Source of the DNA: Pontibacter qinzhouensis
GTDB taxonomy: Bacteria; Bacteroidota; Bacteroidia; Cytophagales; Hymenobacteraceae
DNA length: 64,000 nucleotides
Assembly: GCF_008017455.1 (NCBI RefSeq)
Contig: NZ_VRTY01000013.1
Coordinates: 1-64,000, forward strand
Direction: 5' to 3'
This document shows positions 45,194 to 54,065 of this stretch, piece by piece (position 1 is the stretch's first letter; each line of letters starts with the position of its first letter). The position numbers were made by a program, and so were the translations under genes. Below the pieces are notes generated by a model, which was not told the DNA's origin, ran no database searches, and saw only the letters and a program-made list of their open reading frames with translations.

Positions 45194-45223
45194 TCTCGCC
45201 CACAAGATCCTTTTTGGATGACA
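45194..45223 (-). repeat. 30-bp repeat, family E, second right copy
   Basis: Reverse complement TGTCATCCAAAAAGGATCTT, GTGGGCGAGA. Two differences from 45126-45155; same orientation, 68 bases further on. Confidence 0.8.
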
Positions 45224-45268
45224 ATTTAAAGAAAGTAAAAGTCCTCTTCGCATCTGTACTTCCCTCAG

Positions 45269-45307
45269 ACGCTCGCAGGTCTGGAAGACGCTGCGAGGTC
45301 TTTTGAG
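45269..45307 (+). repeat. Dispersed repeat, family B, copy 3
   Basis: ACGCTCGCAGGTCTGGAAGA, CGCTGCGAGGTCTTTTGAG. The arms CTCGCAGG and CTGCGAGG match the other two copies; the middle differs. The rest of the gap ends in the phrase AATTTCTAATTTTGAATTTC. Confidence 0.55.
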
Positions 45308-45372
45308 CCGGCTGCCCTCAGGTCGAATAATTTCTAATTTTGAATTTCTAATTTGGAGTAGCGCAGCGCGAC

Positions 45373-46824
45373 CTAAGCGTATTTCAGCTTACTGTCTACC
45401 AATGCTTCCGTAGCAGCTTCAAAGGCTTTGATTGTCGCTTTGTAAGCATCTCGGTCGGAGATGGATTCGGAGGCGCGGTTCAGTTCTTTCACGAAGGCGC
45501 CCTGGTGAATGCCTTTGTTCAGGAAACCTGTCTCTATCTGTTTGTCGGCCACCATGCGGTTAAAGTCCGTTTCGTTTATGTTGAGCGCGGCAAAAGTTCT
45601 GTCTTTCCGGTTCAGCTCTTTTAGCCAGGTCTGGTAGCCAAAATCGGGGTGCGTCAGGAACTTGTTCAGCTCTTTAAAGATCGGCTCGTTTCGGAGGGCG
45701 CTGGTCAGGTCTACGCCTTTGGCATAAGCCGCCTGTGCATCGTCGGGCATGTGGGCTGTGTAGTAGCGTTCGAAGTAGTGGAAGCGGATCAACTGCTTGG
45801 CAACCCGGTCGCGGGTTTCCTGGTCGAGGTGCGAAAACTGCACATGGCTCACGTCTTCGCGCAGGCCAAACTCATGGTACACCTCCGCCCCCGACAGCTC
45901 ATTATCGGAGTAATCCATAAAGTCTACAATCGCCAGGGCACTCAGCAGCTCCACCAGGTGCGCATCGTTTTTCTGACTGGCACGGCCTGGGTTGTTCTCC
46001 AACGGTTTATCAGGCGTATCGCCCATGTAATACACAGCATTTACGCCGCCCAGGTGGTGCTGGTAGTACGACAACGCATCTTTGGCTTTGGTCGTGAAAG
46101 CGTTGGAGTCAATAAAATCGGCCTGAACACCGGCTGCAGGTTGCTCTAAAGAGAAGTAAGGCAGTACCACCATAGCACCAGTCAGGGCGCTGTTCAGGCT
46201 GGCCGCGTTGGGAAGCGTGGTATGCACATCCTTAAAGTTCTTGAGCAGCAGCGGGAAACCGGCTGCACCAGTTCCTCCAAAAATAGAACTCACAAAGAAA
46301 ATACGATCACCGGCCTGAAAGTTAGAGGCGAAAAAGCGCATTTCCGGCGAGTCGATGATCTCGTTGAGTACCACGCTGCCCACGTTCGGGCTGCCTCTGA
46401 AACCCACATCGAGGCTGTTGCTGAGGTTTTCAGGCGTAAACAGCAGGTCCACGAGCGCCTGGCTGTCTATGTCGAGCTGGTTGTAGCCCACATGGTCTTT
46501 AAACGGTTTGTTGATGCCGCCAAAGTCGTACACAAAACTGTCTCTGATCTTGCCTGTGCCATCGCCGGCAATGCTGGAGAGGGTGCTGATATCGGTATGG
46601 AAGAAGCCTTCTTCTCTCCTGCCAAGTCCGTCGTGCAGGTGCTTGTAAGTTTTGAGCAACTCGACCGTGCGGTTCATGTCGCCGTTCTGCGTGTCAGGGT
46701 CTATGATGATCGGTACTATTTTATCACAGTTCTGAATCTTGACACCAGCGGCCATCAGCATCACCAGCGAGCGGATAACTCTGGAGCCTGTGCCGCCAAT
46801 TCCGAATACAAAAAGCTTTGCCAT
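45373..46824 (-). CDS. Tubulin/FtsZ-like GTPase-fold protein
   Basis: 483 residues. It opens with KLFVFGIGGTGSRVIRSLVML (nucleotide-binding GxGGxG, residues 7-15), followed by an acidic loop VPIIIDPDTQNGDMNRT (about 38-54). The tubulin signature-like loop is FGGTGAAGFPLLLKNF (182-197), equivalent to GGGTGSG of tubulin/FtsZ. This matches the bacterial 'tubulin-like' (Tubulin_2) group rather than FtsZ or TubZ. No membrane segment. It begins 3 bases after the stop codon of the small membrane protein and belongs to the same transcript. Whether it polymerises or hydrolyses GTP is not known from sequence. Confidence 0.85.
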   Translation of the reverse strand: MAKLFVFGIGGTGSRVIRSLVMLMAAGVKIQNCDKIVPIIIDPDTQNGDMNRTVELLKTYKHLHDGLGRREEGFFHTDISTLSSIAGDGTGKIRDSFVYDFGGINKPFKDHVGYNQLDIDSQALVDLLFTPENLSNSLDVGFRGSPNVGSVVLNEIIDSPEMRFFASNFQAGDRIFFVSSIFGGTGAAGFPLLLKNFKDVHTTLPNAASLNSALTGAMVVLPYFSLEQPAAGVQADFIDSNAFTTKAKDALSYYQHHLGGVNAVYYMGDTPDKPLENNPGRASQKNDAHLVELLSALAIVDFMDYSDNELSGAEVYHEFGLREDVSHVQFSHLDQETRDRVAKQLIRFHYFERYYTAHMPDDAQAAYAKGVDLTSALRNEPIFKELNKFLTHPDFGYQTWLKELNRKDRTFAALNINETDFNRMVADKQIETGFLNKGIHQGAFVKELNRASESISDRDAYKATIKAFEAATEALVDSKLKYA

Positions 46825-46827
46825 AGG

Positions 46828-47241
46828 TTATCGTTTATGAGGCCATTTCATGGGGGTTGTCCATGCCTGCACGGAGCCTCTTTTCAGGAGAATGGAGAAA
46901 AGGAAAAATAAAATCAGGCTATACACCATGTTCACAAAGGCAAACATGTAGGTATAGGAGTGCGATTCGATGCCATTGCTGTTAACCTGAACAATAGGTA
47001 TGATAAACGCGATGATAGCATTGAGCACCAGAAAAAGCACCCAATGCTGGGTTTTGTAAAAGCCTGTACTCATCATGCGGTTCAGCACATAATAATAAAT
47101 AACCACCAGCGCCAGCGAGATAATAAAAAGCTGCAAACCTGTGTTCGGAAAAACCACCTCGCGGTAGTCGTTCGTGAAGTTTGCAGGCATAGGCCGGCCT
47201 AAAATGAGCTCATAAAGCCCCGCGAAAAAGTTCTGTATCAT
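46828..47241 (-). CDS. Small integral membrane protein of the cluster
   Basis: 137 residues with three membrane helices: about 35-55 (GLQLFIISLALVVIYYYVLN), about 65-85 (HWVLFLVLNAIIAFIIPIVQV) and about 97-120 (YMFAFVNMVYSLILFFLFSILL). The N-terminus FFAGLYELILGRPMPANF and the C-terminal KWPHKR are short. I know no family for it. It lies 2 bases downstream of the lipoprotein gene and 3 bases upstream of the tubulin-like gene, so all three are translationally linked. Confidence 0.85.
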   Translation of the reverse strand: MIQNFFAGLYELILGRPMPANFTNDYREVVFPNTGLQLFIISLALVVIYYYVLNRMMSTGFYKTQHWVLFLVLNAIIAFIIPIVQVNSNGIESHSYTYMFAFVNMVYSLILFFLFSILLKRGSVQAWTTPMKWPHKR

Positions 47242-47243
47242 AC

Positions 47244-48590
47244 TTAATCTGCTTTGTTAAAATCCATGGTTAAACTGAATACGTGCTTACGCTGATCCCG
47301 GTACAAGGCTTGAACGCCATCTATTATTTTGTTGAACTGGTAGGTTTTCTTTGGGTCTGCTGCCGGATCGTTGTCGTTTTCGGTCGACCAGTTTTCGATC
47401 CAGGTGGGCACCACCTGCTGCAGTTGCAGGGCCAGTGTGCCTTTGTTAGCGGTTAGCTCCGGCACGTTTACCTGCACAAAATGCGTATAGCCAGCCAGTT
47501 CAGGTATGGCCTTGGTGTCTTCCGTTGCGGCTGAAATGTCGCCTATAGTTGCCCGGCAGCCGGTTGCTGCCAGTTTCAGATTGCGCTTCAGGTAGGCCAG
47601 CTCCTGCATAGAGGCAGGCAGCGTGTTCAGGTCCACACCAATAGTGAACGACACCGGCTCGTCCTTTTGCGGCTGTATATTTACGGAAGTACAGGTTTCG
47701 GCAGTGCGGGAGGTGCAGTACACCACGCCAGCCGGTCTGAACTGTTTCGACTTTAAAACGGCAGAGTAAGGCAATGTAGTATAGCCGAAGCCAAAGTAAG
47801 CCTGCTGCGCCGGCAGGTTCCGGAGCACCTTATTTGTAACCACCTGTACTTCCTGCTGCTTGCCGATTACCCAGATGTAGTACGGTATTTCCTCGCCATC
47901 GAGTTTTTTGCTGACAGCCGGTTTCTTTACGGCCGGATAGTAAGAACCATAAAACGAAGAAGCATCGGCCAGTACAGCCACCACCAGCCCTTTGTGCTCG
48001 GCCAGTTTCAGGCTGCTCCTGATGTCGGAGTCCAGGGAAATAAACTGTCCCTGGTCGCGTGGGTCGGGACCATGAATAAAGTCTGATACGATGATGCTGA
48101 CAGTGTTTTGTGCCACCGACTTTTCGAGGGCGGCCTGTAACATGGCCGGTAAGGGTGTGCCCAGTACATTGGCTTTAATGCCGCTCACGACTGTGCTTTT
48201 CAGCGTGCTGTAAGAAACGCTGTCGAGCACCGGGCGGCCCTGGTTGTCTTGCTTAGCCAGGTAATAGCTTTTAGAATCCACATAAATGCCGTCCTGCACT
48301 TCAGAAATCATTTTATTTAAGCGGCTCTGAAATTCGGTGGGTTTTCTTCCGGCTTCGGCAGGTGGCATAAAGCCTTTCATGCCGTTCGATACCTCGAGGT
48401 ACAGGTTTACATCTACTTTAGAACTTTCGGCTGGCGCCGTAGTCGTAGTGCGCGGCTCGTCTTTCTGTTCAACTGTAGCAGTAGCCTCCCCGGTTTCTTC
48501 GCCGCTACTTTCTTTTTTGTAGCAACCAGAAACAACCAGCAGCAGGCTCAGCAGCAAATAAAGGCTGCTTACAGACTTTGTTATAGGCAT
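47244..48590 (-). CDS. Lipoprotein with von Willebrand factor A-like fold
   Basis: 448 residues. Lipoprotein signal (SLYLLLSLLLVVSGC, Cys23), then a Thr/Glu-rich linker (about 25-58). The next 170 residues look like a vWA-type domain: first strand VNLYLEVSNGMKGFMPP (MIDAS-like position, but Glu-x-Ser rather than Asp-x-Ser) and later VSIIVSDFIHGPDPRDQ and LVVAVLADASSFYGSYYP. The C-terminal 200 residues are a second domain I do not recognise. It is the first gene of the cluster; nothing coding lies within 500 bases upstream, so the promoter is probably in 48591-48870. Probably periplasmic or outer-membrane facing. Confidence 0.78.
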   Translation of the reverse strand: MPITKSVSSLYLLLSLLLVVSGCYKKESSGEETGEATATVEQKDEPRTTTTAPAESSKVDVNLYLEVSNGMKGFMPPAEAGRKPTEFQSRLNKMISEVQDGIYVDSKSYYLAKQDNQGRPVLDSVSYSTLKSTVVSGIKANVLGTPLPAMLQAALEKSVAQNTVSIIVSDFIHGPDPRDQGQFISLDSDIRSSLKLAEHKGLVVAVLADASSFYGSYYPAVKKPAVSKKLDGEEIPYYIWVIGKQQEVQVVTNKVLRNLPAQQAYFGFGYTTLPYSAVLKSKQFRPAGVVYCTSRTAETCTSVNIQPQKDEPVSFTIGVDLNTLPASMQELAYLKRNLKLAATGCRATIGDISAATEDTKAIPELAGYTHFVQVNVPELTANKGTLALQLQQVVPTWIENWSTENDNDPAADPKKTYQFNKIIDGVQALYRDQRKHVFSLTMDFNKAD

Positions 48591-49095
48591 TTATTTTTTA
48601 GTAAGATGTTAGATGCTGGACATTATTTGTTTTGTGTTAAAAAGCTAGTTTCCGCTCAGCAACACATTTCCTCTTTGTAAATCTATCAAAATTAATCTGA
48701 TCTACTAATGCACAGAAGTTTATTCGGCCTTCCTTCCGGCTTGTTTTTCACTTTCAGGAAATCCTATGAACGATTTCTTAAACGATTAGATACAATAGCT
48801 ATTATATATTATGAAGACAATCTATTTAAAGATTTACAAATCAATGCCTTATAATACATCTAACCAGAAAAAGCCTTGATACCTGAGACTGCATTTGAGC
48901 GTCGGAAGGCTATTTTCATTAGAAAAATTGCTGCTGGATGTTTGTTGGTCCCTGTTGCTTAATTATCTGAATCATAGAAGTTCGTGATTACACAGAATTT
49001 ATAGAGAGATAAAAAACCGGCTATATATCCGCGTAATCTGCGTTATCCAGGTAATCCGTGATTCGGACCAACAGCAGGAATTCAGATGGGAAATA
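48591..49095. other. 505-base gap upstream of the cytoskeletal/stator cluster
   Basis: It contains one R-family repeat (48872) and AT-rich DNA in which the cluster promoter should lie. Lone Bacteroidota-type -7 boxes cannot be told from background here, so I mark none. Confidence 0.5.
48872..48929 (-). repeat. Dispersed intergenic repeat, family R, copy 15
   Basis: Reverse complement AATTTTTCTAATGAAAATAG, CCTTCCGACGC, ending TCAAGGC. Moderately diverged, full length. Confidence 0.7.
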
Positions 49096-49941
49096 TCAAA
49101 ACAGCGAAAGCTGCGTGGAAACGCTTACTGCTGCTGCTACAGGTTTGGCAATGGGTGCTGTGGAGGTGAAACCGGAGCTGCGAACGGTATAAACAGGTGT
49201 TTCTGCGTACCTGGAGGCTACTACTATTTCGGTTCCGTCGGCGTGTCTGGCAAAAAGCTCTGCCACCAGTTTGGGGCAGTTGTTTTCTTTGGAGAGATGG
49301 CCGAGCAACAGGTGGCTCATAAACGAGGGCTTGTAGCCGGTAAAAAGCGTCAGCGCCTGCTTGTTCGACAAGTGGCCTTTGTTGCCGCTGATGCGCCGCT
49401 TCAGGTGGTAAGGGTAGTGCCCGTTCTGGAGCATGGTTTCACAGTAGTTGGCTTCCAGAATGGCGGCATGGCATTGCTGGAAATGTGCGATAACGTGATC
49501 GCAGGGCGCGCCGATGTCGGTAAACACGCCCACTTTCACCCCCTGGCAGCTAACGATAAAGCTGTGTGGATCAGCAGCATCATGAAACTTAGGAAAGGCC
49601 GTAACCGATAGCGCCCCTACCTGTACCGGCTCATAGGCTCTGAACGGAATGGTTTGTACGCTGCTCAGGTTCAGCCTGGAAAAGCGCTCTGTGTCGTGGG
49701 TGATGTATACTGGTAAGCTGTGTTTTTTGGCCAGCACCTCGATGCCCCGAATGTGGTCAGAGTGCTCATGCGATACAAAAATGGCCTTTACCTTGCTCAT
49801 GCTCAGTCCCAGCCGCGCCATGCGTCTTTCGGTTTCGCGGCACGAAATACCTGCATCCACTAAAACAGCCTCCTCTGCATTGCCTACATAATAGCAATTT
49901 CCGTTACTTCCCGAGTTTAGCGATGTGATGTACAATTCCAT
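49096..49941 (-). CDS. Metallo-beta-lactamase-fold hydrolase (YycJ/WalJ-like)
   Basis: 281 residues from the ATG at 49939-49941 (MELYITSLNSGSNGNCYYVGN); the open frame continues 41 codons upstream without protein-like sequence. The zinc motif HxHxDH is seen as SHEHSDHIRGIEVL (about 57-70). Further ligands are in FHDAADPHSF and ILEANYCETML. The start SLNSGSNGNCYYV matches the YycJ/WalJ branch of the family, implicated in DNA or RNA processing linked to replication in other bacteria. The last 30 residues are a poorly conserved tail ending TQLSLF, which resembles a beta-clamp binding peptide (QLxLF). Confidence 0.88.
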   Translation of the reverse strand: MELYITSLNSGSNGNCYYVGNAEEAVLVDAGISCRETERRMARLGLSMSKVKAIFVSHEHSDHIRGIEVLAKKHSLPVYITHDTERFSRLNLSSVQTIPFRAYEPVQVGALSVTAFPKFHDAADPHSFIVSCQGVKVGVFTDIGAPCDHVIAHFQQCHAAILEANYCETMLQNGHYPYHLKRRISGNKGHLSNKQALTLFTGYKPSFMSHLLLGHLSKENNCPKLVAELFARHADGTEIVVASRYAETPVYTVRSSGFTSTAPIAKPVAAAVSVSTQLSLF

Positions 49942-50449
49942 AGAAATACAAAGTAACCTGATTTTCAGGTTTAATTCAACCTGGCACGGCCGCAATTTAG
50001 CATCACGGGATTTTGCGGCTGCCCCTGTGAAGTTACTACAAGCAGCCCTATAGCTAAAGTTCACCTTCCGGGGAGGTACAGCAAGCGATTTCGTAGTAAA
50101 ATTTACCGGATCTAGCGGCTCCTATGCTGGTTCTCAAAGCGATAGAAGTCAAAAAAAATCTGAAAAAACTTTCCGTCGCAACTCGCCTGGAAATCTGGCG
50201 CTTCCTTAATCTAACTATAGCCTTGACCAAAAAAGTACCAAAAAGCTTTGGAAGCCTTTTTTCATTCGAATAATTTGCTCGCGGCTAGTGCACCTCCATT
50301 TTGATGCTTATAAGAAGATGTATTAAACTTGAATTTTTTAACGGCCAGAGGCCTTTGAATAACAGACACGAGCGAGGACGCTCGCGCCATGATTATTTTT
50401 AATTTTTAATTTTTAATTTCTAATTTCTAATTTTTAATTTGGCGAAGCA
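49942..50449. other. 508-base gap
   Basis: It contains one R-family repeat (50221) and, next to the TonB-receptor stop codon, an AT-rich array of TTTTTAATTTCTAATTTCTA phrases (50397-50440). No gene or RNA is seen. Confidence 0.5.
50221..50276 (-). repeat. Dispersed intergenic repeat, family R, copy 16
   Basis: Reverse complement AAATTATTCGAATGAAAAAA, GGCTTCCAAAGC, ending GTCAAGG. Full length. Confidence 0.7.
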
Positions 50450-53239
50450 CTAGTTTAGCAACTCATCGAAAGTAAAGGACACATAGTAAAGCGCGCCAAT
50501 GGTAGGGCCGCCATAGACTTGCCTGAACCTTTTATTGGTAACATTGGAGCCTCCTACTTTCAGAATAGATTTTAGCGCAGGCATTTTATAACTCACCTGG
50601 GCATCGAGGGTGGAGTAGCTGGGGATAATGGCTTCGTTTATGCCTGCAATAAAAGCCGATTGCCAGTTGTAGGAGCCAGACCAACGGTAAGTAAGTGCAA
50701 AGCCAATGTTGTTGTAAACATCTCGGTTGCTCAGCAGCAGGTTGTATTTCCACTCGGGTGTGTTGAAGGCCGGCACCTGGTCCGGATCTACGTTTTTGCC
50801 CAGGTCGAGTTTGTTCCAGTTTGCGTTGCCCCCAAGGCTGTACCCTTTGTAGGAGTAAGTTAGCCCGATGGCTGCTCCCTGTGCCGACACGCGTTGGGCA
50901 GCGTTGGTGTAGAGTTGGTAAGGCTGGTAGCGGCCTAGAGCCACATCGAAGGCAGCGGCCTGTGGTTCCGTGCGGATATCACTTTGCGTCTGCACCACGG
51001 TGGTGCTCAGAATGAAGTTTTGGTAGGTGCTGTAATAGTAGTTCAGGTCGGCCAGTAGCGATTTGTTGAACAGCAGGCTTTTGTAGCCAATTTCGTAAGC
51101 CTGCACCTGCTCCGGCTGCACATAAGCCACTGTGGCAGGCTGTAAAACTGCCGTATTCTGCAGCACCGCCTCAGCACTACCGGCACCGCTGGCCACTGCC
51201 TGCGCCACTCTGGTTCCGAACTGCTGCACCGCCGATAGCCCAATGCTGTTGGAGCCTGGCCCATACAAGTTTAAGCCGCTGCTGTTGGAGGGTACGCCTC
51301 CTACCAGAATGGCCTGCCCCACATTCAGAAAAATAAACTGATCCTGTGTAGTCGGGTTGCGGAATCCGGTTTGGAAAGAGGTTCTGAAATGGTGGTTTTC
51401 GGCAAGCGAGAATACAGCCGATGCACGTGGTGTAAAGCGCCCGTCAAAGTTCTCGTTTTTGTCGTAACGCACCGAGCCTGTAATCTTTAGCCTGTCTTTC
51501 AGCAGCATTCTGCTGCCTTGCACATAGGCCCCGTATTCGTACATGGTAATATCGTTGCCGGTGGTGTCGCTGAAAATGGTGCCATCCGAATTGAGGTCAT
51601 AGAGCCTGTAACTGCCACCTACCTGCACATCGAGCAGGCTGCCGGTGTACTGGCTGAAGTCGTATTGCCCTTCGGTGTGGTACATTTTTGTCTGGTCTTT
51701 GAACTGCGCTCCCACCCTGAAATCGGGGGTACCGGCAATGCGGGTGAGTTCCCGGTCGTATTCGGCGGTGCCTGGTACTAACCTGCCACGGTCGGCAAAG
51801 TTACGGGCCACGGCATGGTCGCCAGGGGTAATGCCCTGTTGCTCAAATAAGCCAAGGTATGCCACCGCATACTCCTGAAACCATTGCTGGTCGCTTTTCC
51901 AGGCGCGGTTCAGGTTAAGCGCCAGAAAACGGGAGTCGTAGGAGTCGCCGGCATTTTCGAGGGTAGCGTAGGCACGGGCAAAAAAGTGTGCCCCCTTCAG
52001 CTCCAGCTTGTGCTGCTGCAACCTGAAATTCTTGATAGCATAACGGTTAGCACCCTGGTAAACCGATGTTCCGGCCCCAAACTTATACTGGTAAATAGCC
52101 TCGGCTTTTTCTGACAGCCGGTAATGCAGGGCGGCATCAGCTTTCAGGCTGTAGGTATCGTAATCTACCAGGTCGCGCTCGTTGTAGCCTGTTCGGGCTA
52201 CCCGTACTGGTGCACCTCCCGCACCAATAGGTAAGCTGGTTACAGCCTCATCGCCATACACATTCAGGGCGTTGTACGCTGGGTTCGTGGCCGGGGTGCC
52301 TGGCTGCCGGAACGTGAGCGGATCTACATTCTCGGTGCTGTTGGCATGCCAGTCGTGTGCCGTCATGTAAGCAAGGTTCACTTTAAAGGCAAAGCGGTTC
52401 CGGTACGCCTTTGCATACCGAAACATAGCCTCGTACATCGGTTTGGCCGCCACTTCCGAATCGTTAATGTGGTTTACGCCCAGTCGCACCATAGCACTGA
52501 AGCCCTGGTAATCGAACGGGTTTTTACTTGTCATGGACAGCACACCGTTAAAGGCATTGGGGCCGTAGAGAGCTGAGGCAGCACCTGGAATTATCTCTAC
52601 TCCTTCGGCATCCAGATCAGAAAGGCCAACCAAATTGCCGAGCGGCAGGTTCAGGCCTGGCGCCTGGTTATCCATGCCATCAATAAACTGCACGAACCGG
52701 TTGTTGCTGGTACTCATAAACCCGCGGGTGTTTACTATCTTAAACCCGAGACTGGTGGTAATCATGTCCACAGTTTTCAGGTTCTGCAGGCCGTCGTAGA
52801 AGTTGGCGGCAGGTGTTTCACGAATCGCCCTGCTATCGAGTTTCTCCACGCTTACCGGCGACCGCAGGATACTCTCCTCCACCCGCGATGCCGACACCAC
52901 CACTTCGGAGCCGAGTAAGGCTGCCTCGCTTAAGCTGATGTTCAGGTTGCTGCGACTCTCTGAAACAACGACCTCCTGTGGAGTAAAGCCTACGATGGAG
53001 AACACCAGTGCAAAAGGCGCGGCAGTAGTTGTGGTAAGCGAGAAGGCGCCACGGGAGTCGGTGCTGGTGCCGGTTACTTTGCCTTTTACATACACATTAA
53101 CGCCTGCCAGTCTTTCGCTTGTTTTGGCATTGGTTACCTGACCGGCTATGGTAACAGGTGCCTGGGCTGATACCTGGTTAAAGGCTGAAGCTAAAGAGAA
53201 AAAAAACAGGATAAGGTGCCAGTGTAACATATGTTTCAT
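50450..53239 (-). CDS. TonB-dependent receptor
   Basis: 929 residues from the ATG at 53237-53239 (MKHMLHWHLILFFFSLASAFNQVSAQ signal peptide). Order: carboxypeptidase-like domain (about 30-110, TIAGQVTNAKTSERLAGVNVYVKGK); plug (about 118-245) with VVVSASRVEESILRSPVSVEKL and VEIIPGAASALYGPNAFNGVLSMTSK; then a 22-strand barrel ending YYVSFTFDELLN. It is not a SusC: no SusD partner is adjacent and the plug follows the ordinary receptor pattern. The ligand is unknown (metal chelate, vitamin or peptide are all possible). The upstream gap contains an R repeat at 53582. Confidence 0.94.
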   Translation of the reverse strand: MKHMLHWHLILFFFSLASAFNQVSAQAPVTIAGQVTNAKTSERLAGVNVYVKGKVTGTSTDSRGAFSLTTTTAAPFALVFSIVGFTPQEVVVSESRSNLNISLSEAALLGSEVVVSASRVEESILRSPVSVEKLDSRAIRETPAANFYDGLQNLKTVDMITTSLGFKIVNTRGFMSTSNNRFVQFIDGMDNQAPGLNLPLGNLVGLSDLDAEGVEIIPGAASALYGPNAFNGVLSMTSKNPFDYQGFSAMVRLGVNHINDSEVAAKPMYEAMFRYAKAYRNRFAFKVNLAYMTAHDWHANSTENVDPLTFRQPGTPATNPAYNALNVYGDEAVTSLPIGAGGAPVRVARTGYNERDLVDYDTYSLKADAALHYRLSEKAEAIYQYKFGAGTSVYQGANRYAIKNFRLQQHKLELKGAHFFARAYATLENAGDSYDSRFLALNLNRAWKSDQQWFQEYAVAYLGLFEQQGITPGDHAVARNFADRGRLVPGTAEYDRELTRIAGTPDFRVGAQFKDQTKMYHTEGQYDFSQYTGSLLDVQVGGSYRLYDLNSDGTIFSDTTGNDITMYEYGAYVQGSRMLLKDRLKITGSVRYDKNENFDGRFTPRASAVFSLAENHHFRTSFQTGFRNPTTQDQFIFLNVGQAILVGGVPSNSSGLNLYGPGSNSIGLSAVQQFGTRVAQAVASGAGSAEAVLQNTAVLQPATVAYVQPEQVQAYEIGYKSLLFNKSLLADLNYYYSTYQNFILSTTVVQTQSDIRTEPQAAAFDVALGRYQPYQLYTNAAQRVSAQGAAIGLTYSYKGYSLGGNANWNKLDLGKNVDPDQVPAFNTPEWKYNLLLSNRDVYNNIGFALTYRWSGSYNWQSAFIAGINEAIIPSYSTLDAQVSYKMPALKSILKVGGSNVTNKRFRQVYGGPTIGALYYVSFTFDELLN

Positions 53240-54065
53240 AAGCTGTTTGGTTAAGGTAAATCTGCAAGTACTACAAGAGGAGAAGCAACAGGAAAGCAGA
53301 TGCAACAGGAAGCGTAGAGGTGATATAAATTACTGTATAATCAATATGAAAAGTCTTACCTGAAAATCTATATCTCTTATAAAAGGAGCTTTTCGCACTA
53401 AATAAAGATTCCCGGCAGCTTTACTAAAGTTATATTTTTTATCAATATAAACAAATATTAAAGAACTAAAAATTATGCAGCATTTGAACCTTGCAGCAGG
53501 AACTGGTGGTGAAAAAGCGAAAGAATATTAGGCGATGAGTTGCATTAATTTATAGTTTTAGGCCTTCTCTGTAACCTGATCTACCCTTGAGGCAAACTGG
53601 CTATAAAAGCTTTGGAAGGGCTATTTCATTCTAATAATTTACTATGAGTTTCTAACTAGCAGCTTTACGGCCAGTTGTTTAACCTCTGGTCTACAACCAG
53701 GCTTTAAAATTGTTTGCCCCACCCACGGCACAGCATGTTCTTTGTTCTGACTACCAATCAACAAGCAGTTGTTAAAATTTATCCTTATACACCTGTGGGA
53801 AGGATGATGATAGGTGTTAGAAGATCACAATTCTCTAAGTTATGCCTTTGCAAAATCTAAAAGAGCTGCTGAGGTTTAGATGAAGTTTAGCAGAAACACG
53901 GCCTTTTCTCGGGCTGTTCCCTGTTCTTTTTATTTCTTTTTTTAAGGAGAATTCCCAAAAAAGGAAAAACAAATAATGGTTGTTGCGTAAAAGGAGTCGT
54001 AGTATAACCATTCAGAAAATATTTTTACTTACCTCTTTAATTCCTCTTGTACAATTCCCAAGCTT
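53240..54065. other. 826-base divergent gap
   Basis: It separates the minus-strand TonB receptor from a plus-strand lipoprotein gene, so promoters for both must lie here. One R repeat (53582) is present. No RNA gene, riboswitch-like fold or other gene could be supported. Confidence 0.5.
53582..53640 (-). repeat. Dispersed intergenic repeat, family R, copy 17
   Basis: Reverse complement AAATTATTAGAATGAAATAG, CCCTTCCAAAGC, TTTTATAGCCAGTTTGCCTC, AAGGGTA. Full length. Confidence 0.8.
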
